Origin: Lacibacter luteus | GTDB taxonomy: Bacteria; Bacteroidota; Bacteroidia; Chitinophagales; Chitinophagaceae | Length of the DNA stretch: 64,000 nucleotides | Direction: 5' to 3' | Assembly (NCBI RefSeq): GCF_004118265.1 | Contig: NZ_SDHW01000006.1 | Span: forward strand, 124,001-188,000 | Shown here: positions 50,875 through 60,739 of the stretch, piece after piece | Layout: each line of letters begins with the position of its first letter | Numbering within the stretch: position 1 is the stretch's first letter | Position numbers and translations under genes: made by a program | The notes under the pieces: generated by a model | The model's database searches: none | What the model was told of the DNA's origin: nothing | Seen by the model: the letters and a program-made list of their open reading frames with translations, nothing else

Positions 50875-53800
50875 CTACTCACCAGTCATCAGTAAAGGCA
50901 GTTCTACAAAAAATGTACTGCCTTTGTATTGTTCTGTAGTGAACCATATATCGCCTTTCATTTGTTCTACAATGCTCTTGCACATGGCCAGTCCTAAACC
51001 TGTACCTGAAGTTTTTGTTGTAAAGTTGGGATAAAATATTTTCTGTTGCAGTTCTGCAGGTATACCTTGTCCGTTATCACGCACTGCAACAACTGCCTTA
51101 TCATTCCGCAAATCAATGTGCAATTCAACAACCGCTTCTTCTTCTCCTGCAGCTTCAATGGCATTACGAATCAGGTTTGTAAACAAACGGTTGAGTTGTG
51201 TTTTATCGGCCATGAGGTAAGCTTCATTAATTGTAGTAGTAAATGCAACCTGCGCATTTTCCTGCATGTTAAACAATTCCACTACCGATTGTACCGATGC
51301 AATAAGATTTACCCGTTCCATACGGGGATTGCCAATATTGGCAAAGCTGGAGAAGTCGGATGCAATGTTAGAAAGATAATCAATTTGCTCTACCAATGTT
51401 TTGGCAACGTTCTGCGAAATCTGTTTGGTATCTGCAGAATTACTGTCAACTGCTTTTTGCAGGTACTGAATACTCAGCTTCATTGGGGTAAGCGGATTTT
51501 TAATTTCATGAGCTACCTGCCGGGCCATTTCACGCCATGCCCCTTCCCTTTCGCTTCGTGCAAGTAAATTTGCACTCTCTTCCAGTTGCTTTACCATTCG
51601 GTTGTATTCCTGTACCAGCTCACCAATTTCATCGTTCCTGTTCCAAACAATGGCTTCGTTTGTTTTTCCCAGTTTGATCTCTTTCATTTTTTCACTAATG
51701 ATGGCAAATGAATTGGTGATTCTGCTTGTAACAAAAAATGCAATTAACCCTGCTATTAAAAATATAAACGCATTCAGATTTATCAGTGTAACAAGAAAAT
51801 TCGATATCTCCTGCTTGAGCTCATTTTGCGAAGTGAAGTAAGGAATATTGAGATAAGCATAGGTTTTACCATCATCATCACGCACCGGCACATAAATACT
51901 CATATACGAAAGCTTACCCACTTTTTCGTTTTCAATTGTTTGTACCAGGTACTCTCTTGAAAGTTTGTAGTATGCCAGCGGATCTGTTTTGGAGCTTAAT
52001 AAACCTTTGTTGTAATAATATGGCTGCGACGATATCCGCAGATTACCGTTAGGGTCGTAGATATTTACATCCACGCCATGTATTTCGGAAATACGATTGA
52101 TCTTTCCTTTTAACTCTGCCGATGAAGGTGCATCGTACAATTTCAACACATCATCCAAAAGTGCATGATTACTTAAAGCAGTTTCAACTTCTGCTTTCAT
52201 GATGGCAATCGATCTTGACAAGCGCTCTTTATTAATCCTGCTATGCCTGTTTATAAAAAAGAAAATAGTAGATGCCCCGATAACGAGAAATGAAAAAATG
52301 CTGATGCCAATGATGGTTGTATGCACCTGTGTGCGGAAGGTTAGCTGCAAATGTGCTTTCCATTCAGCAGGACGCAACCCTAACTGCAAAAAATATTGCA
52401 CCAGTCTGAAAGAGGCAAGCATCAATAAAAACACACAAAACAAGTAAGCAAACAGTGTAATTGTTTCCAGCAACCTGTTTTGCGATTTTGCAATAATAAT
52501 GGTGAAGTTGTTGGATGCGTTGTACCACAGTTCGGAGTAACCCTTCTTGATTACTTTCCGTTCAGCTTTTTCTCCTGTTGCTTTTTTATCGAGATGAATG
52601 GGGAACGGATAATCGTTTACGCTGCTGATGAGTTCATTGCTTTTGTAAATGGCATAGGCATATGAAACCGTATTATCAGGAACTTTTGTATCGGAACGAT
52701 AGAAGATATCCGCATTAAACTTTTCATCGGCATAACGTTTAGGGCGTGATATTACAAATACATAGCCCTTTGGCTGACCTGATTCGGCTGTATCAGTAAT
52801 TACTTTTCTTGCGATGTAATAAAACTTGTCGAACGACTCTTCGTAATACTTCCATTCTGCAGAACTGGTACGTCTGCTTTGCAGATTGTACACCGTATTT
52901 AAAGTATTGAATGAAACTGAATCGATATTAAACAATGGATTCTCATCCTTATCGAACGTGTAAATTTCTGTTTCATATACGTTCAGGTAGCCACTGAAAT
53001 TTTCACTAATAAGACTGTCTTTTAATAACTGGTTATCGCCGGAAACAAAAAAACGACGAAACTCGCTTTGAAGAAATTCGCTTCTGAAATTGCGCATGGC
53101 AATATTCAATAAACTTTCCGAAGAGGGATCGGTTTGCAGACTTAGTTTTTCGGCTGTACGAATACGGTCTTTCCATTCCCGTTCTCCGTTTTCGCTTATT
53201 AATAAAAGTGTAAGCGACAGTGAAAAGAAAAATAACCAGAAAATTGTTTTTCCGTTTGATGATAAGAAGTTAAGCCGCATCCGCTTATTATTAAGCAACA
53301 TTACAAGCAGTAACAACCAGCCAAGCAAACACAACTGATAAATAACGGAAGAGGAATTAATGTTGAATGTAAGATAAATAAGACCTGCAACTGTAAGTGT
53401 GAGCAATTGCAAAGGAATACGTCGGTGGCTGTAATGTTTAAGATAGCCCGACAGCCAATCGGCAATAATAAAATAATTCAGCGCAAGCGAACCCAACACA
53501 AAAAAACCTGCAAAGCTGAAAATAGAAAGTTTGAAAATATTAATAACATCAAACGAAATCTGCGAATCGGAAACAAGACTTTTAATAATGTTACCAAATA
53601 GAATTGTTGTGCCGAATAAAAGCAATGTGCTGATAATAAGCCCTGCATTCGCTTTTAACTTCAATGGAATTTTTCTTGCCAGTTTTGCGTACCGCCGTAT
53701 AAAAAGCAATATCCACAACAACAGAAAAGAGTTGATGAGCAAATCGCCCAGGGATCGTAATATTTTATTGGAGCCATACACAGATGGGTCGAACAGCTCG

Positions 53801-54696
53801 AACTGACGCAGATTAAATGGTATAGGGAGATAATAACTTGAAATGCGTAACAGCAGAATAACCGCTATGAGAAATGATAAGCCTGCTGCAAACGAGTACA
53901 GTTCGGTAAGCATTGCAGACAGTTTATGCAAAAACATAAACAGGCACAGCATTGCCAGCAAACGGAAAATAATGGTTGTACTGTTTAAAGGCTGTGGCAG
54001 ATTGTTGAGTTCTTTTAACCAGAACAATATTGTACCGTCGGTACTCTGCACTTTTAGTTGCGATTGTTCAACATCACTTAAGTTGTAATATTTTTCTATT
54101 CCCCTGAGGTATGCAAAATCGTTACTGATGTAGTCGGCTTCAACAAAAAAATTCCATTTAACAGGAATTAAGGCCATTGCCTGGCAAATACTTCCATCGC
54201 CAAGTTTTTTTGTTTTTTTATAAACTGTATAATATCCATTGATTAATTGCTCGAACCAGATACCATCTGCTCGTTGCCATAATTGGTAAGTGGGTAAAAT
54301 AGCCTGTGTATTCCAGAAGCGTGTTTGAAAACCATCGTCTCCATCGCTTGCCACAAAAATGAAATAATCTTTCTCTACAAGTTTTTCAACGGTTTCTAAA
54401 TCGGCCTTACCGGTTTTTAATTTCAGCAGAAGCGAAGAATCGGTAAGCAGCCGTGCAAAATCCTTCTCTCGTTTATTAATTGCTTTCTGCAATGTTTTCT
54501 TTACCTGTTCCGGCGCAGAGGTGTACGACCAGTAATATTGAAATAAGTAGGAAAATGTAAGTAACCAACCTGCCAGGATAAGCAGGTAGCCATTTCGGTA
54601 AACAAAGCGGCGGATGGTTAAAATGTGGTTCAAAATATTATTGCGCTTCCCTGTTTTTCTGTTTAATGCGGTTCCAGATATTATCCATTTCCTCAA
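50875..54696 (-). CDS. Large NtrY-like sensor histidine kinase
   Basis: Membrane sensor kinase of up to 1273 residues. One helix near residue 40, a periplasmic stretch, a cluster of about six helices (about 230-480), a second long periplasmic region (about 490-740), further helices around 750, 800 and 960, then HAMP, HisKA with the phospho-acceptor H (ARQVAHEIKNPLTPMKLSI) and HATPase_c (NLIRNAIEAAGEE, VRDNGQGIP, KTSGTGLGLAMCKSI). Start uncertain: ATG 54696 overlaps mazG by 59 bases, while TTG at 54633 lies just after the mazG stop. No response regulator gene is adjacent. Confidence 0.88.
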   Translation of the reverse strand: MRKWIISGTALNRKTGKRNNILNHILTIRRFVYRNGYLLILAGWLLTFSYLFQYYWSYTSAPEQVKKTLQKAINKREKDFARLLTDSSLLLKLKTGKADLETVEKLVEKDYFIFVASDGDDGFQTRFWNTQAILPTYQLWQRADGIWFEQLINGYYTVYKKTKKLGDGSICQAMALIPVKWNFFVEADYISNDFAYLRGIEKYYNLSDVEQSQLKVQSTDGTILFWLKELNNLPQPLNSTTIIFRLLAMLCLFMFLHKLSAMLTELYSFAAGLSFLIAVILLLRISSYYLPIPFNLRQFELFDPSVYGSNKILRSLGDLLINSFLLLWILLFIRRYAKLARKIPLKLKANAGLIISTLLLFGTTILFGNIIKSLVSDSQISFDVINIFKLSIFSFAGFFVLGSLALNYFIIADWLSGYLKHYSHRRIPLQLLTLTVAGLIYLTFNINSSSVIYQLCLLGWLLLLVMLLNNKRMRLNFLSSNGKTIFWLFFFSLSLTLLLISENGEREWKDRIRTAEKLSLQTDPSSESLLNIAMRNFRSEFLQSEFRRFFVSGDNQLLKDSLISENFSGYLNVYETEIYTFDKDENPLFNIDSVSFNTLNTVYNLQSRRTSSAEWKYYEESFDKFYYIARKVITDTAESGQPKGYVFVISRPKRYADEKFNADIFYRSDTKVPDNTVSYAYAIYKSNELISSVNDYPFPIHLDKKATGEKAERKVIKKGYSELWYNASNNFTIIIAKSQNRLLETITLFAYLFCVFLLMLASFRLVQYFLQLGLRPAEWKAHLQLTFRTQVHTTIIGISIFSFLVIGASTIFFFINRHSRINKERLSRSIAIMKAEVETALSNHALLDDVLKLYDAPSSAELKGKINRISEIHGVDVNIYDPNGNLRISSQPYYYNKGLLSSKTDPLAYYKLSREYLVQTIENEKVGKLSYMSIYVPVRDDDGKTYAYLNIPYFTSQNELKQEISNFLVTLINLNAFIFLIAGLIAFFVTSRITNSFAIISEKMKEIKLGKTNEAIVWNRNDEIGELVQEYNRMVKQLEESANLLARSEREGAWREMARQVAHEIKNPLTPMKLSIQYLQKAVDSNSADTKQISQNVAKTLVEQIDYLSNIASDFSSFANIGNPRMERVNLIASVQSVVELFNMQENAQVAFTTTINEAYLMADKTQLNRLFTNLIRNAIEAAGEEEAVVELHIDLRNDKAVVAVRDNGQGIPAELQQKIFYPNFTTKTSGTGLGLAMCKSIVEQMKGDIWFTTEQYKGSTFFVELPLLMTGE

Positions 54697-55417
54697 GCGT
54701 CATATGTGTAAGCTGTTTGCCTTCACTAATTGCTTCCTGCTCCATTTGTGTAAACCGCTTTATAAACTTCTGATTTGTACGTTCCAACGCATGGTCTGCA
54801 TCAATCTGCAAAAACCGTGCATAATTCACCAGAGAAAAAAACACATCGCCCAACTCCTCTTCTATTTTATCCTGTTCGCAGGTGTTTACTACTTCTTTCA
54901 ACTCATTTATTTCTTCCTCTATCTTTTCAAACACTTGCTCTTTATTCTCCCATTCAAACCCTACCTGCTTTGCTTTTTCCTGTATGCGAATTGCTTTTAC
55001 CATCGATGGTAATCCTTTGGGTACACCACTTAATACAGAGGTTTTGCCTTCTTTCATTTTCAGCTTTTCCCAGTTACGTTTTACTTCTTCTTCGTCGGTA
55101 ACTTTTACATCGCCGTAAATATGCGGATGACGGGCAATCAGCTTTTCACAAATACCATTCAACACTTCGGGCAATGTAAACTGCTGTTGTTCGGTACCGA
55201 TCTTTGCATAAAACACAAGGTGCAACATCAGATCGCCCAGCTCTTCTTTAATATGCTTCCAGTTCTCTTCAGAAATAGCATCGGTTAATTCGTAGGTTTC
55301 TTCAATAGTAAGCTGACGGAGTGTATGAATGGTTTGCTTTTTATCCCACGGGCATTGTTCCCGCAATTCATCCATAATTTTCACCAAACGTAAAAAGCTG
55401 TCTGCTGTTGCTTGCAT
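54638..55417 (-). CDS. mazG: Nucleoside triphosphate pyrophosphohydrolase
   Basis: A 259-residue MazG with two tandem all-alpha NTP-PPase domains. The first has LTIEETYELTDAISEENW and IKEELGDLMLHLVF; the second has EKIEEEINELKEV and IEEELGDVFFSLVNY, the EExxE and ExxD metal-binding patterns. It hydrolyses (deoxy)nucleoside triphosphates to monophosphates, cleaning aberrant nucleotides. It lies three bases after the DUF3667 gene stop and just before the kinase gene, in one run on the minus strand. Confidence 0.95.
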   Translation of the reverse strand: MQATADSFLRLVKIMDELREQCPWDKKQTIHTLRQLTIEETYELTDAISEENWKHIKEELGDLMLHLVFYAKIGTEQQQFTLPEVLNGICEKLIARHPHIYGDVKVTDEEEVKRNWEKLKMKEGKTSVLSGVPKGLPSMVKAIRIQEKAKQVGFEWENKEQVFEKIEEEINELKEVVNTCEQDKIEEELGDVFFSLVNYARFLQIDADHALERTNQKFIKRFTQMEQEAISEGKQLTHMTLEEMDNIWNRIKQKNREAQ

Positions 55418-55420
55418 AGT

Positions 55421-56542
55421 TTAAATATTTAAAGCCGAGAAAATAAAGAACCCGGCAAACAGGAAAATGATCACAAATAAAAACACGAAATTCAGAAACA
55501 TATATTTCAAAATTGTTTTTGCCCGCCCCTGCAGGTAATAATGCCGCATCGCTTTGTAGAGATACACATAAAACGAGAGGAACAAGATGATCTCCAACCA
55601 GGAAAAAATGCGCCAATGTGTAAGCTCCGAAAGTTTATCGGTACCAAAATAAATGAGCAGAGTTAAAAAACAGAAGATATAATAATAGATGCTGAAAATT
55701 GCATGGTTTACATAATTGTATTGTCTGCGTCGTATGTACAACAACGATAAGATGAGTGCAAACAAAGGCAGGGATATAAATAATATAGTTGGCAGCTTGT
55801 GCAGAAACACATCGAAGATGCGTGCATAGGCAAGTCCGGGACTTTTACTGTACTTATTGTTTACATAAATTACTTTCCTGTTCAACTGCGTACCTAACCA
55901 TCCATCTCTTTCTGCTGCCGGCAATGTTTGCTGTACAGAATCGTACTGCCCTACAGTTGTATAACGTTTACCAAAATTAAAAAGCGTAGAACCCGATTCT
56001 TCTGTTGAGTCGGCAACTGCAGTTGAAGCTGTATCCTTTTTTGCTGCAGCATTGGCAATGGAATCGATCAAACGATCATTCACCTTTTCCATTTGCTTAA
56101 TGTTACCCACAACCACTTTATCAACCGTAATGTTACCGGTTACAAAGTTTACGTTGAAATTGGCATTGCTGTTCTTCAACCGTTCTTCCAGTTTATTATA
56201 GCTCATCGCCACATCTTCGTCGGGCACTTTAAATAAGGAAAAGAAAACAATGAAGAAAAATGCTGATGTAAATACATACATCCGCACCGGGTTCATATAA
56301 CTTGCACGGCGGCCCCGTTCATATTCTTTTGCCAAAAAACCCGGACGAAAAAGAATGTATCGTAAAGAGGTAATAAACTTACCCTCGAAGTGCGTGATGT
56401 CGTTAAAAAAATGCGTAATAAGTCCGAATGCCGACTCTTTGGGCTCAATATTTTCCTGTCCGCATACATGACAATAACGGCCAAACACCCTTGCATTACA
56501 GTTTAAACAGTTTTTTTCCTTTCGTTCGTGCCCGTGCGACAT
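55421..56542 (-). CDS. DUF3667 membrane protein with N-terminal zinc ribbon
   Basis: A 373-residue protein. The N-terminus has four cysteines in a zinc-ribbon pattern (CLNCNARVFGRYCHVCGQ, residues about 13-30), followed by the conserved FHFEGK-like stretch ITHFEGKFITSLRYILFRPG of DUF3667 and one helix (VYVFTSAFFFIVFFSLF-like, about 90-107). A long periplasmic segment with many charged residues comes next, then four or more C-terminal helices. Function unknown; the family is typical of Bacteroidota. Confidence 0.85.
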   Translation of the reverse strand: MSHGHERKEKNCLNCNARVFGRYCHVCGQENIEPKESAFGLITHFFNDITHFEGKFITSLRYILFRPGFLAKEYERGRRASYMNPVRMYVFTSAFFFIVFFSLFKVPDEDVAMSYNKLEERLKNSNANFNVNFVTGNITVDKVVVGNIKQMEKVNDRLIDSIANAAAKKDTASTAVADSTEESGSTLFNFGKRYTTVGQYDSVQQTLPAAERDGWLGTQLNRKVIYVNNKYSKSPGLAYARIFDVFLHKLPTILFISLPLFALILSLLYIRRRQYNYVNHAIFSIYYYIFCFLTLLIYFGTDKLSELTHWRIFSWLEIILFLSFYVYLYKAMRHYYLQGRAKTILKYMFLNFVFLFVIIFLFAGFFIFSALNI

Positions 56543-56617
56543 ACCCTTTTGCTTTTGCTAAAAATAAAAAGATTACCCCAAACGTTTCTTATTTCAGGAA
56601 TATCTTTGAACAACCAT

Positions 56618-57454
56618 ATGCGTAAACTCTATTTTCAGCTTCTTGCAGTGATGTTGTTGCCGTTAGCCGGCAGCAGCCAGTATTATCAAAAAGATATTGT
56701 AAGTACTCAGCAGGCTACGAACCAGGTAAAGCAGTACAAAACCAATAAAGTAAGAAAGGTTGTATTACAATCGTTCGAAGCAACAGGAGAACCTGTTGAT
56801 CAGTTTATCTGTTTCCAGGAAATTACTCCTGCCTACAACATCATTAAAACGTATACGCAAACCATTGCTACCATGCAATCGGTTTTGGTAACACAGTTTA
56901 ATACAAAAGGGCAATTGATACGCAGTGCCGACAGCTCGAACACAACATTAAACGTATCGAATTACGTGTACGATGCTGCCGGCCGTTTGCTGGTGGTTGA
57001 AAATGTATCGCAGGCTTATGCATACAAAACAAAAGAAACAGTACGGCATGAATACAAATATGATTCAACCGGTTTTCCTGTATCGATGCTGCGAATAAAA
57101 AATGTAACAGATACCAGTTATGTACAGTTTAAGCCCGATGAGAAAGGAAATGTTGGTGAAGAGATCATAACAGGCCGTAACAAACAAACAGAAACCTGGT
57201 ATTATTATTATGATGATAAAAACCGTTTGACAGATGTTGTACGTTATAACACAAGAGCCAAACGTTTACTGCCTGATTATATGTATGAGTACAACGAACA
57301 ATCGCAATTAACACAAATGATCTCTGTACAAAGCGGCAGCAGCGATTATGTTACCTGGCGTTACCAATACAATGAGCAGGGATTAAAAACAAAAGAAAGC
57401 TGTTTCAGCAAACAGAAACAACTGATGGGATATGTAACGTATAGTTATGAATGA
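56618..57454 (+). CDS. Exported YD-repeat-like protein
   Basis: A 278-residue protein from ATG 56618 with a signal peptide (MRKLYFQLLAVMLLPLAGSSQ). It carries several YD-type units: NYVYDAAGRLLVVEN, HEYKYDSTGFPVSM, YYYDDKNRLTDVVRYN, YEYNEQSQLTQMIS and YQYNEQGLKTKES, as in small RHS-like Bacteroidota proteins. No toxin domain or catalytic residues are seen. Function unknown. It is divergent from the DUF3667 gene, 75 bases apart, and followed by a terminator. Confidence 0.75.
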   Translation: MRKLYFQLLAVMLLPLAGSSQYYQKDIVSTQQATNQVKQYKTNKVRKVVLQSFEATGEPVDQFICFQEITPAYNIIKTYTQTIATMQSVLVTQFNTKGQLIRSADSSNTTLNVSNYVYDAAGRLLVVENVSQAYAYKTKETVRHEYKYDSTGFPVSMLRIKNVTDTSYVQFKPDEKGNVGEEIITGRNKQTETWYYYYDDKNRLTDVVRYNTRAKRLLPDYMYEYNEQSQLTQMISVQSGSSDYVTWRYQYNEQGLKTKESCFSKQKQLMGYVTYSYE

Positions 57455-57482
57455 TGATAATGAACAGGAAGTAATGAGCATA

Positions 57483-57514
57483 AAAAAAAGCGACGATAAT
57501 TCGTCGCTTTTTTT
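57483..57514. terminator. Terminator after the YD-repeat gene and tRNA-Leu
   Basis: A-rich arm with GCGACGA (57490-57496) pairs with TCGTCGC (57501-57507), ending in T7 on the plus strand; the A run also makes it functional on the minus strand, directly after tRNA-Leu. Confidence 0.8.
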
Positions 57515-57515
57515 G

Positions 57516-57601
57516 TGCCCCGGAACGGAGTTGAACCGTTACTCGCATTGCTGCGAACAGGATTTTAAGTCCTGCGTGTCTACCAATTCCACCACCGGGG
57601 C
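57516..57601 (-). tRNA. tRNA-Leu (anticodon TAA)
   Basis: An 86-base tRNA with acceptor GCCCCGG/CCGGGGC, the D-arm GGTGGTGGAATTGGTAGAC, anticodon stem CAGGA/TCCTG with loop CTTAAAA, a long variable arm and a T-arm GGTTCAACTCC. CCA is not encoded. It lies behind tRNA-Gly on the same strand. Confidence 0.95.
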
Positions 57602-57621
57602 ATCCGTTTAGTGAAAAAAAA

Positions 57622-57639
57622 TCCCGCTTGTGAGCGGGA
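57622..57639 (-). terminator. Hairpin between the two tRNA genes
   Basis: On the minus strand TCCCGCT/AGCGGGA with a four-base loop is followed by a run of T (complement of 57614-57620). It could end the tRNA-Gly transcript or act as a processing site before tRNA-Leu. Confidence 0.7.
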
Positions 57640-57644
57640 CTTTG

Positions 57645-57717
<73 letters not shown>

Positions 57718-57743
57718 TGATGTGTTAAAGAACGATTGGGGTG

Positions 57744-57774
57744 CAAATGTAAGGGACGTTTTAATATTGACAAA
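57744..57774 (-). promoter_or_regulatory. Promoter of the tRNA-Gly/tRNA-Leu pair
   Basis: On the minus strand TTTG (57774-57771), 19 bases, then TACATTTG (57751-57744), a full match to the Bacteroidota housekeeping promoter; the tRNA begins 27 bases downstream. Confidence 0.8.
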
Positions 57775-57829
57775 AAAGTTGAAGAAAAATTTCTAAAAAA
57801 ATTACTTTTTCTTTTCTCTCCTGCATAAC

Positions 57830-59335
57830 TCATTCAGCATTATTTTTCATCATTAGTTGTTCCATATCAATCACTAACCCTGAAAATGCTCTTCGCTTCT
57901 CATTAAATTGCACTGAATCGGCATGGGCATATTGTAGTACAATCAAACGCCCTGCTTTTTCCCGGCTTCCTGTCTTCTCCAACAACAATTGTTTTAATAA
58001 AGGATCGGCTGTCCAGTCTTTTTCAGTTGAAGGATAACCAAACTCATCGGTATAATAATTAATGCCGTAAAGAGGTTTAAATGCATTAACCGGAGGCCGT
58101 TTCAGAAGCACACTATCTCCTTCTTTATACGCCGTTAAAAAAACGTTGCGTAAAGTTTGATACTCCATTGCCAACGGTTTGGAGAAATTGTAGTGGTAAT
58201 TGTAAAAAGCCGTTACAGTTAAAATCAACGATGCGGTAACAGTAACCCAACGAATAATTGGCTCGCTTTTAAAAAATGTCAGCAGGCTATAACACAGGAT
58301 AACAAAAGCTGCAAAATTAAAAGCAAACATTGTTCGGTAAGATGCAAAGTTTTCGAGTGAGATCATCAATGGCAGATACATCAACACAAAAAAACCAATA
58401 CAGAAAGCAACATGCAGTAAAATTTTACCAACCTGTTTTTTATTATTTTGCCAATAGAGACTAAGCATCCATAAAACCAGCATTGCAGGATAAAACAGTT
58501 GCGACACAATACTCCTGGCATTGTACAGAAAATTAAAACTAAACGCCTGTGCTAACGGATAGGAAAAGAAAAAACTGAGCTTCCCCAACGGATCGATATT
58601 TATTGCTGTTCTTTCGCTTGCAGTTACGTTATAAACTTTTAATGAGTATTTAAAAAGTAAATAATAGAGAACATAACAGGCAAGATAAAATACAATTCCA
58701 ATTACAACTGTTCTGTCAGTTTTTGCAGCCTTCTTCGAAATGAAATAGAGGAAAAATGGAAACAGAAAAAACCCAAATGCCGTTTGATAGGTAAACAGCG
58801 AACTTAAAGCGAATACAACACTCATTACAAGTGTTCCGGTTGGTATTTGAATATATTGTTCGCTACTATTGAGTTTGGTAAAAAGAATATAGCCCGAAAG
58901 AAAAGCTGTGGTTGTTGCAAAAAATATTTCTGCACAGGATGCCCAGCCAATATAAATAGCGGCAGATAAGCTGCAAGGGATAAACACAACTGAAAGCCAC
59001 CATAATTCAGCAGGCAGACCAAGTTGTTTAAACAGCTTTCTTCCGTAAACAGCATATACAAGAATAAATACAAGCAGGCTGGCAAAAGAAAACATCCGCA
59101 ACCATTTTATATCGCCTACAGATTGAATGTTTGCGAAAGCAGCATCGAATAACCAGCCGGTTATGATCCTGCCATGGTTTAAAAAAATAGTAAAATTAGA
59201 ACCGTCTTTATTGTTCCAGAGCTGGTGCGCTTCATCGGTAAACGCATAATCGGTAAAAAAAACAGGATAGTAAATGAAGAAACTTACCAGTATGGCAATA
59301 CCTGTTGCGATGTAAAGCTGTTTTGGTGTATTCAT
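57830..59335 (-). CDS. Polytopic membrane protein, possible glycosyltransferase of the GT-C type
   Basis: A 501-residue protein with about 11-12 transmembrane helices across its length and a short soluble C-terminal part (about 410-501). The first periplasmic loop holds acidic residues (FFTDYAFTDEAHQLW), the place where GT-C enzymes and O-antigen glucosyltransferases carry catalytic Asp/Glu. No certain family match. ATG 59335 is preferred over the TTG two codons earlier. Transcribed alone toward the tRNA genes. Confidence 0.65.
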   Translation of the reverse strand: MNTPKQLYIATGIAILVSFFIYYPVFFTDYAFTDEAHQLWNNKDGSNFTIFLNHGRIITGWLFDAAFANIQSVGDIKWLRMFSFASLLVFILVYAVYGRKLFKQLGLPAELWWLSVVFIPCSLSAAIYIGWASCAEIFFATTTAFLSGYILFTKLNSSEQYIQIPTGTLVMSVVFALSSLFTYQTAFGFFLFPFFLYFISKKAAKTDRTVVIGIVFYLACYVLYYLLFKYSLKVYNVTASERTAINIDPLGKLSFFFSYPLAQAFSFNFLYNARSIVSQLFYPAMLVLWMLSLYWQNNKKQVGKILLHVAFCIGFFVLMYLPLMISLENFASYRTMFAFNFAAFVILCYSLLTFFKSEPIIRWVTVTASLILTVTAFYNYHYNFSKPLAMEYQTLRNVFLTAYKEGDSVLLKRPPVNAFKPLYGINYYTDEFGYPSTEKDWTADPLLKQLLLEKTGSREKAGRLIVLQYAHADSVQFNEKRRAFSGLVIDMEQLMMKNNAE

Positions 59336-59356
59336 ATTCAATGCTGCAAAATGCTA

Positions 59357-59382
59357 TAAAAAAACCCTCTGTTAAGAGGGTT
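59357..59382 (-). terminator. Terminator after the 67-residue membrane protein gene
   Basis: On the minus strand AACCCTCT/AGAGGGTT (59382-59363) with loop TAAC is followed by T7. It lies 20 bases past the stop of the small gene at 59403. Confidence 0.75.
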
Positions 59383-59402
59383 CAGTTATTTAAACAAGTA
59401 AC

Positions 59403-59606
59403 TTATTTATACTTTGGATTGTAGAGTGTGCTTTCGGGTACTTCTACAGCAGGCTTGCCTTTATAGCGTGAATTGTACAATTTGTAACAACCGCCTAATA
59501 AAAACGCAGCAATACAAAACAGTTGAACATAAAACAGAAAACGGGATGATGTTACCCAGTTGCGGGTAATGTCTTTTTGCTTTGTATCGTTAGTTTCGTG
59601 TGCCAT
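59403..59606 (-). CDS. Small single-pass membrane protein
   Basis: A 67-residue protein with a polar N-terminus (MAHETNDTKQKDITRNW), one membrane helix (FLFYVQLFCIAAFLLGGCYKLY, about 24-42) and a short basic tail ending STLYNPKYK. No known family, but position, a terminator right behind it and coding-like residue use support it as a real gene. The neighbouring glycosyltransferase gene is 53 bases upstream in the same direction. Confidence 0.6.
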   Translation of the reverse strand: MAHETNDTKQKDITRNWVTSSRFLFYVQLFCIAAFLLGGCYKLYNSRYKGKPAVEVPESTLYNPKYK

Positions 59607-59659
59607 ATATGCGTCAGTTTTTTATCGTTGCAAATGTAAGGGATGATCGCAACATCTGT

Positions 59660-60700
59660 TTACCCTTGCTTTACAATTTCAGAAAATTTCTTCTTTTTTT
59701 TGAGGAAGTATTGGTATACCACAGAGCCTTTGTACACAGTTTGCAATACAGGGTAGGCTTGCGTGTTTCGTTTTTGCCTGCCCAATGCCCATTCGCAAAA
59801 AGCCATGTGTGCATTGTAAACCGCCAGCCAATACCCTCCTTTTCCTGCCAAAAGCTCTTTCCAGGCCGATAATCCATCCAATGCCAACCGCAACGGCAGC
59901 TTCCACCAAAGCTCACTCCAGGGCATGTTTTTGGTAATCATTACAAGGTTATTGCGGAAATTAAGATACACTTTGCGATTACTGCCGGTGGGCAATGTGC
60001 CGCCACCTACATGGTATACTACGGATTGTGGACATACATAAATTTTATAGCCCGCCCGTTGCAGTCGCCAGCAAAGATCAATTTCTTCCTGGTGAGCAAA
60101 AAAGAACGGATCGAAGCCCTGCATTGCATGAAAGCGATCGGCACGGATAAATAAAGCTGCGCCGCTTGCCCAAAAGATGGGGGTTGCGTTGTTGTATTGC
60201 CCTTCGTCTTTTTCCAACTCATCAAACACCCGCCCACGGGAAAAAGGATAGCCCAACATGTCTATCCATCCCCCGCCTGCACCTGCATATTCAAATTCGG
60301 TTTTGTTATGATACGCCAATAGTTTCGGTTGACATGCTGCAATTGATGCATCGCTTTCCATCAAACTGATTACCGGTTCAATCCAACCCTGTTCCACTTC
60401 CACATCGCTGTTGAGCAAAATATAATAATCCGATTGAACCTTTTGGAGAAAATGATTGTACCCTTTTGCAAAACCATAATTCTCTTTGCTTATTAAAACT
60501 TCAACCGTTGGAAATATTTGCTCTACATACGCAACCGAATCGTCGGTTGATGCATTGTCGGCAACAATGATGCGCAGGTTGGGATAAGTTGATGCAAGTA
60601 CTGATGGTAAAAATTGCTGCAGGAATTTTCTTCCATTCCAGTTAAGAATTACAACAGCTACTGCAGGTTGAGTTTGCAAGGGCGATAAATATTTTTTCAA
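59660..60700 (-). CDS. Family 2 glycosyltransferase
   Basis: A 346-residue GT-A fold enzyme. Motifs: VAVVILNWNGRKFLQQFLPS at the nucleotide-sugar site, IVADNASTDDSVAYVEQIFP, YYILLNSDVEVEQGW (the D-x-D-like metal site) and AHQEEIDLCWRLQRAGY. It resembles rhamnosyl- or similar transferases of envelope glycan synthesis. Two possible membrane-associated segments lie toward the C-terminus. No ATG is available; TTG at 60700 is the likely start. Confidence 0.88.
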   Translation of the reverse strand: MKKYLSPLQTQPAVAVVILNWNGRKFLQQFLPSVLASTYPNLRIIVADNASTDDSVAYVEQIFPTVEVLISKENYGFAKGYNHFLQKVQSDYYILLNSDVEVEQGWIEPVISLMESDASIAACQPKLLAYHNKTEFEYAGAGGGWIDMLGYPFSRGRVFDELEKDEGQYNNATPIFWASGAALFIRADRFHAMQGFDPFFFAHQEEIDLCWRLQRAGYKIYVCPQSVVYHVGGGTLPTGSNRKVYLNFRNNLVMITKNMPWSELWWKLPLRLALDGLSAWKELLAGKGGYWLAVYNAHMAFCEWALGRQKRNTQAYPVLQTVYKGSVVYQYFLKKKKKFSEIVKQG

Positions 60701-60739
60701 AAATAGTTCAACAGAGCCAAACCTTCTCTAAATTAGGGC

